From positions 1 to 33,586 of the forward strand of contig JACQOF010000051.1 of assembly GCA_016202645.1 (NCBI GenBank): a stretch of DNA of 33,586 nt, read 5' to 3'. A model generated the notes under the pieces. That model was not told the origin of the DNA. It did no database searches and was given only the letters and a program-made list of their open reading frames with translations. Position numbers and translations under genes: made by a program. Source of the DNA: a bacterium. Its GTDB lineage: Bacteria > Lindowbacteria > 2-12-FULL-62-27. This document shows, in pieces, positions 32,215-33,586 of the stretch (its first letter is position 1; each line of letters starts with the position of its first letter).

Positions 32215-32541
32215 ATGCTGAAATATCATCGGAACCAGATGATTAAAAAAACAACACAGGGCGAGAGGACTGTTGACTAAACAATCATACAGCTAGAAAA
32301 AGTCAAAATCTGAAATTAATTTCATCCCAAGGTATACGTCTACTTTGCTATAATTATAATACATTGATATTTAGATAATTATAAATATGTGACTTTAGCT
32401 TAAAGTGGGCTCGGGATTTTGTGAAATGGTGATAAGAAAGTATATAGGCATGAGAATTGCTTATATATATATTCCTATTTATATATGGGTTCTGGAGGGC
32501 GTGTCCGTTCCGATGTGAGTTTGATGCCCTTATAACGAATC
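32215..32541. other. AT-rich intergenic stretch without recognisable gene
   Basis: About 330 bp whose base composition is strikingly AT-rich compared with the high-GC flanks. It contains several TATAAT-like words (for example 32348-32362), runs of alternating TA and no open frame of interest. It separates the lipoprotein gene from the phospholipase-D-like gene and may be a regulatory or transferred segment. Confidence 0.7.
32457..32485 (+). promoter_or_regulatory. Candidate promoter for the phospholipase-D-like gene
   Basis: TTGCTT (32457-32462), 17 bp of mostly alternating AT, then TATATA (32480-32485). The expected transcription start is about 50 nt before the ATG at 32542. The AT-rich context makes chance matches likely. 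Confidence 0.28.
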
Positions 32542-33586
32542 ATGATAACAGGAACGGGGCACGATAGCGGGGAAGAAAAGCGTTGCGGGGTCGGTGGGGT
32601 GGTGGGGCGTCGCAGCTCATATGGCTCGCGGGTTATTGGCGGAATCATTCACAACTTGGCCGCGCGATTTTGGAAGGCCCTTCTTCCGGCGATGGGTCTT
32701 TGTCTATTTCTGGCCGGAGCGACGCCGGCCGAGGCGGCGCCGTGGTGGTGGGCGTTCTTTTCAATTGGCGAGGGATCGGGGTTCAGTTCGTCGTCTTCGG
32801 TTGAGCGGTATATCGGCCAATACATCCGTTCCGCGCAAAATCCGGATACCGTCTACATCGCGTCTTTTACTTGGGGGACGGGAACCAACGAGCCGATCAA
32901 CGGCAGTGGCTGGGGCATTAATGCGCTGCACACTCTCCGGCAGGGGGTTTCGGGCGCCGCGCCGGTTCGGGTGATCGCGGACGGGGACGATTTGGCCGAC
33001 ATCAACGCCACCAAAAGCGCCGCCGTGCCGATGGTTGCGTCGCCATCCAATACCGGCTCGGCGACTCACAACAAGGTCATCACCCTGGGCACGCGTTCCG
33101 TCATGACGGGGTCGATGAATTTCACGGCCGGGGGCTATTCGAATCAGCCGAACAACATGGTGATGCTTCGCGTGCCGTCGGTTGCGCAGGCCTACCTGAA
33201 CGAGCTGGATGATCAGTTTTTGAACAACAACTTCATCGAGAACACCAAATCGCCCCAGAACCTGTTCACCTCGCCCACCGGGAACCGGATCGAAGTTTTT
33301 TTCGGGCCGGACGACAACGGCAACATCACGCTTTCTCCCTACTCGTCGGGTTCGGCGATGAAGGACGTCCTGCTCTATCACATTTCCAACAGCAACGAGT
33401 CCATTTTCTACATGGTCAACCGGTTTTTCATGAGCACGGAGCTTCGGGACGCCATGACGGCCGCCACGCCCGGCAAGCAGGTTGAGGGGTGGTTTGATTC
33501 ATTCGACGCAAACGCGAACATCAAAAATATTCTGCAGGCCGACCACACCGCGCGGGACTGGAACGACCTGAGCGCCACGGAGGGCC
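32542..33586 (+). CDS. Secreted phospholipase-D-like protein, 3' end beyond window
   Basis: Open frame of at least 348 residues with no stop before the right edge. A signal peptide is seen at about residues 38-63 (RFWKALLPAMGLCLFLAG followed by ATPAEA), giving an unusually long N-region if ATG 32542 is used. GTG at 32599 or 32602 or TTG at 32656 would give a more normal one. The mature part has VERYIGQYIRSAQNPDTVYI and the PLD-type motif THNKVITLGTRSVMTGSMNF, i.e. H-x-K ... G-S-x-N. The Asp normally five residues after the Lys is Gly here. The second HKD motif would lie later, around or beyond the window edge. Relatives are phosphodiesterases or nucleases; an extracellular enzyme or an inactive binding domain are both possible. 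Confidence 0.78.
   Translation, partial: MITGTGHDSGEEKRCGVGGVVGRRSSYGSRVIGGIIHNLAARFWKALLPAMGLCLFLAGATPAEAAPWWWAFFSIGEGSGFSSSSSVERYIGQYIRSAQNPDTVYIASFTWGTGTNEPINGSGWGINALHTLRQGVSGAAPVRVIADGDDLADINATKSAAVPMVASPSNTGSATHNKVITLGTRSVMTGSMNFTAGGYSNQPNNMVMLRVPSVAQAYLNELDDQFLNNNFIENTKSPQNLFTSPTGNRIEVFFGPDDNGNITLSPYSSGSAMKDVLLYHISNSNESIFYMVNRFFMSTELRDAMTAATPGKQVEGWFDSFDANANIKNILQADHTARDWNDLSATEG

Overview
The window is high-GC DNA from a Gram-negative-type bacterium: it has a TolC-like outer-membrane factor, periplasmic adaptors, a lipoprotein, a PilT ATPase and a Wzx-type flippase. I cannot assign a phylum. The 59-residue singlet histone-fold gene, the RRE/site-2-protease/HlyD protein and the several dispersed repeat families suggest an uncultivated lineage rather than a well-studied proteobacterium, but that is inference. 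No rRNA, tRNA or CRISPR array was seen.

Region 1 (1-12,038) is the most unusual part. The left edge carries the 3' end of a group II intron, then octamer tandem repeats and a strong terminator. This terminator ends a leftward gene for a 1048-residue, extremely acidic protein built from about twenty repeats of roughly 40 residues, with a short lysine-rich N-terminus. Divergent from it is a rightward operon: a PqqD/RRE-like domain fused to a membrane M50 metalloprotease and a HlyD-type adaptor; a Crp/Fnr-type regulator; a TolC-like channel; a triple-GAF protein fused to a HlyD adaptor; and a second, stand-alone HlyD adaptor. No ABC, RND or MFS pump is encoded. The shared intergenic region holds two inverted repeats that could bind the Crp/Fnr regulator. 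My working hypothesis is a dedicated recognition, cleavage and export pathway for the repeat protein. The last adaptor gene begins in octamer arrays whose unit is not a multiple of three, so its expression or signal peptide could be phase-variable.

Region 2 (12,107-15,698, leftward) is housekeeping: a tiny histone-fold protein, glyS, glyQ and cutA. Pieces of a dispersed GC-rich palindromic repeat have been absorbed into the start of glyS and the end of the next gene.

Region 3 (15,734-31,252) is a surface-glycan locus. It contains a GT2-GT4 fusion, a rightward ATP-grasp/methyltransferase/GT4/Wzx operon with overlapping start and stop codons, and a leftward GT2/GT4/methyltransferase/YfhO/methyltransferase/methyltransferase group. 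A frameshifted small membrane gene, an alpha/beta hydrolase and pilT lie between the two glycan blocks.

Region 4 (31,394-33,586, rightward) has a lipoprotein that seems to carry two SpoVG-like domains. It is followed by octamer repeats, a perfect 18-bp palindrome, an AT-rich stretch of about 300 bp unlike the rest of the window, and the start of a secreted phospholipase-D-like protein that runs off the right edge.
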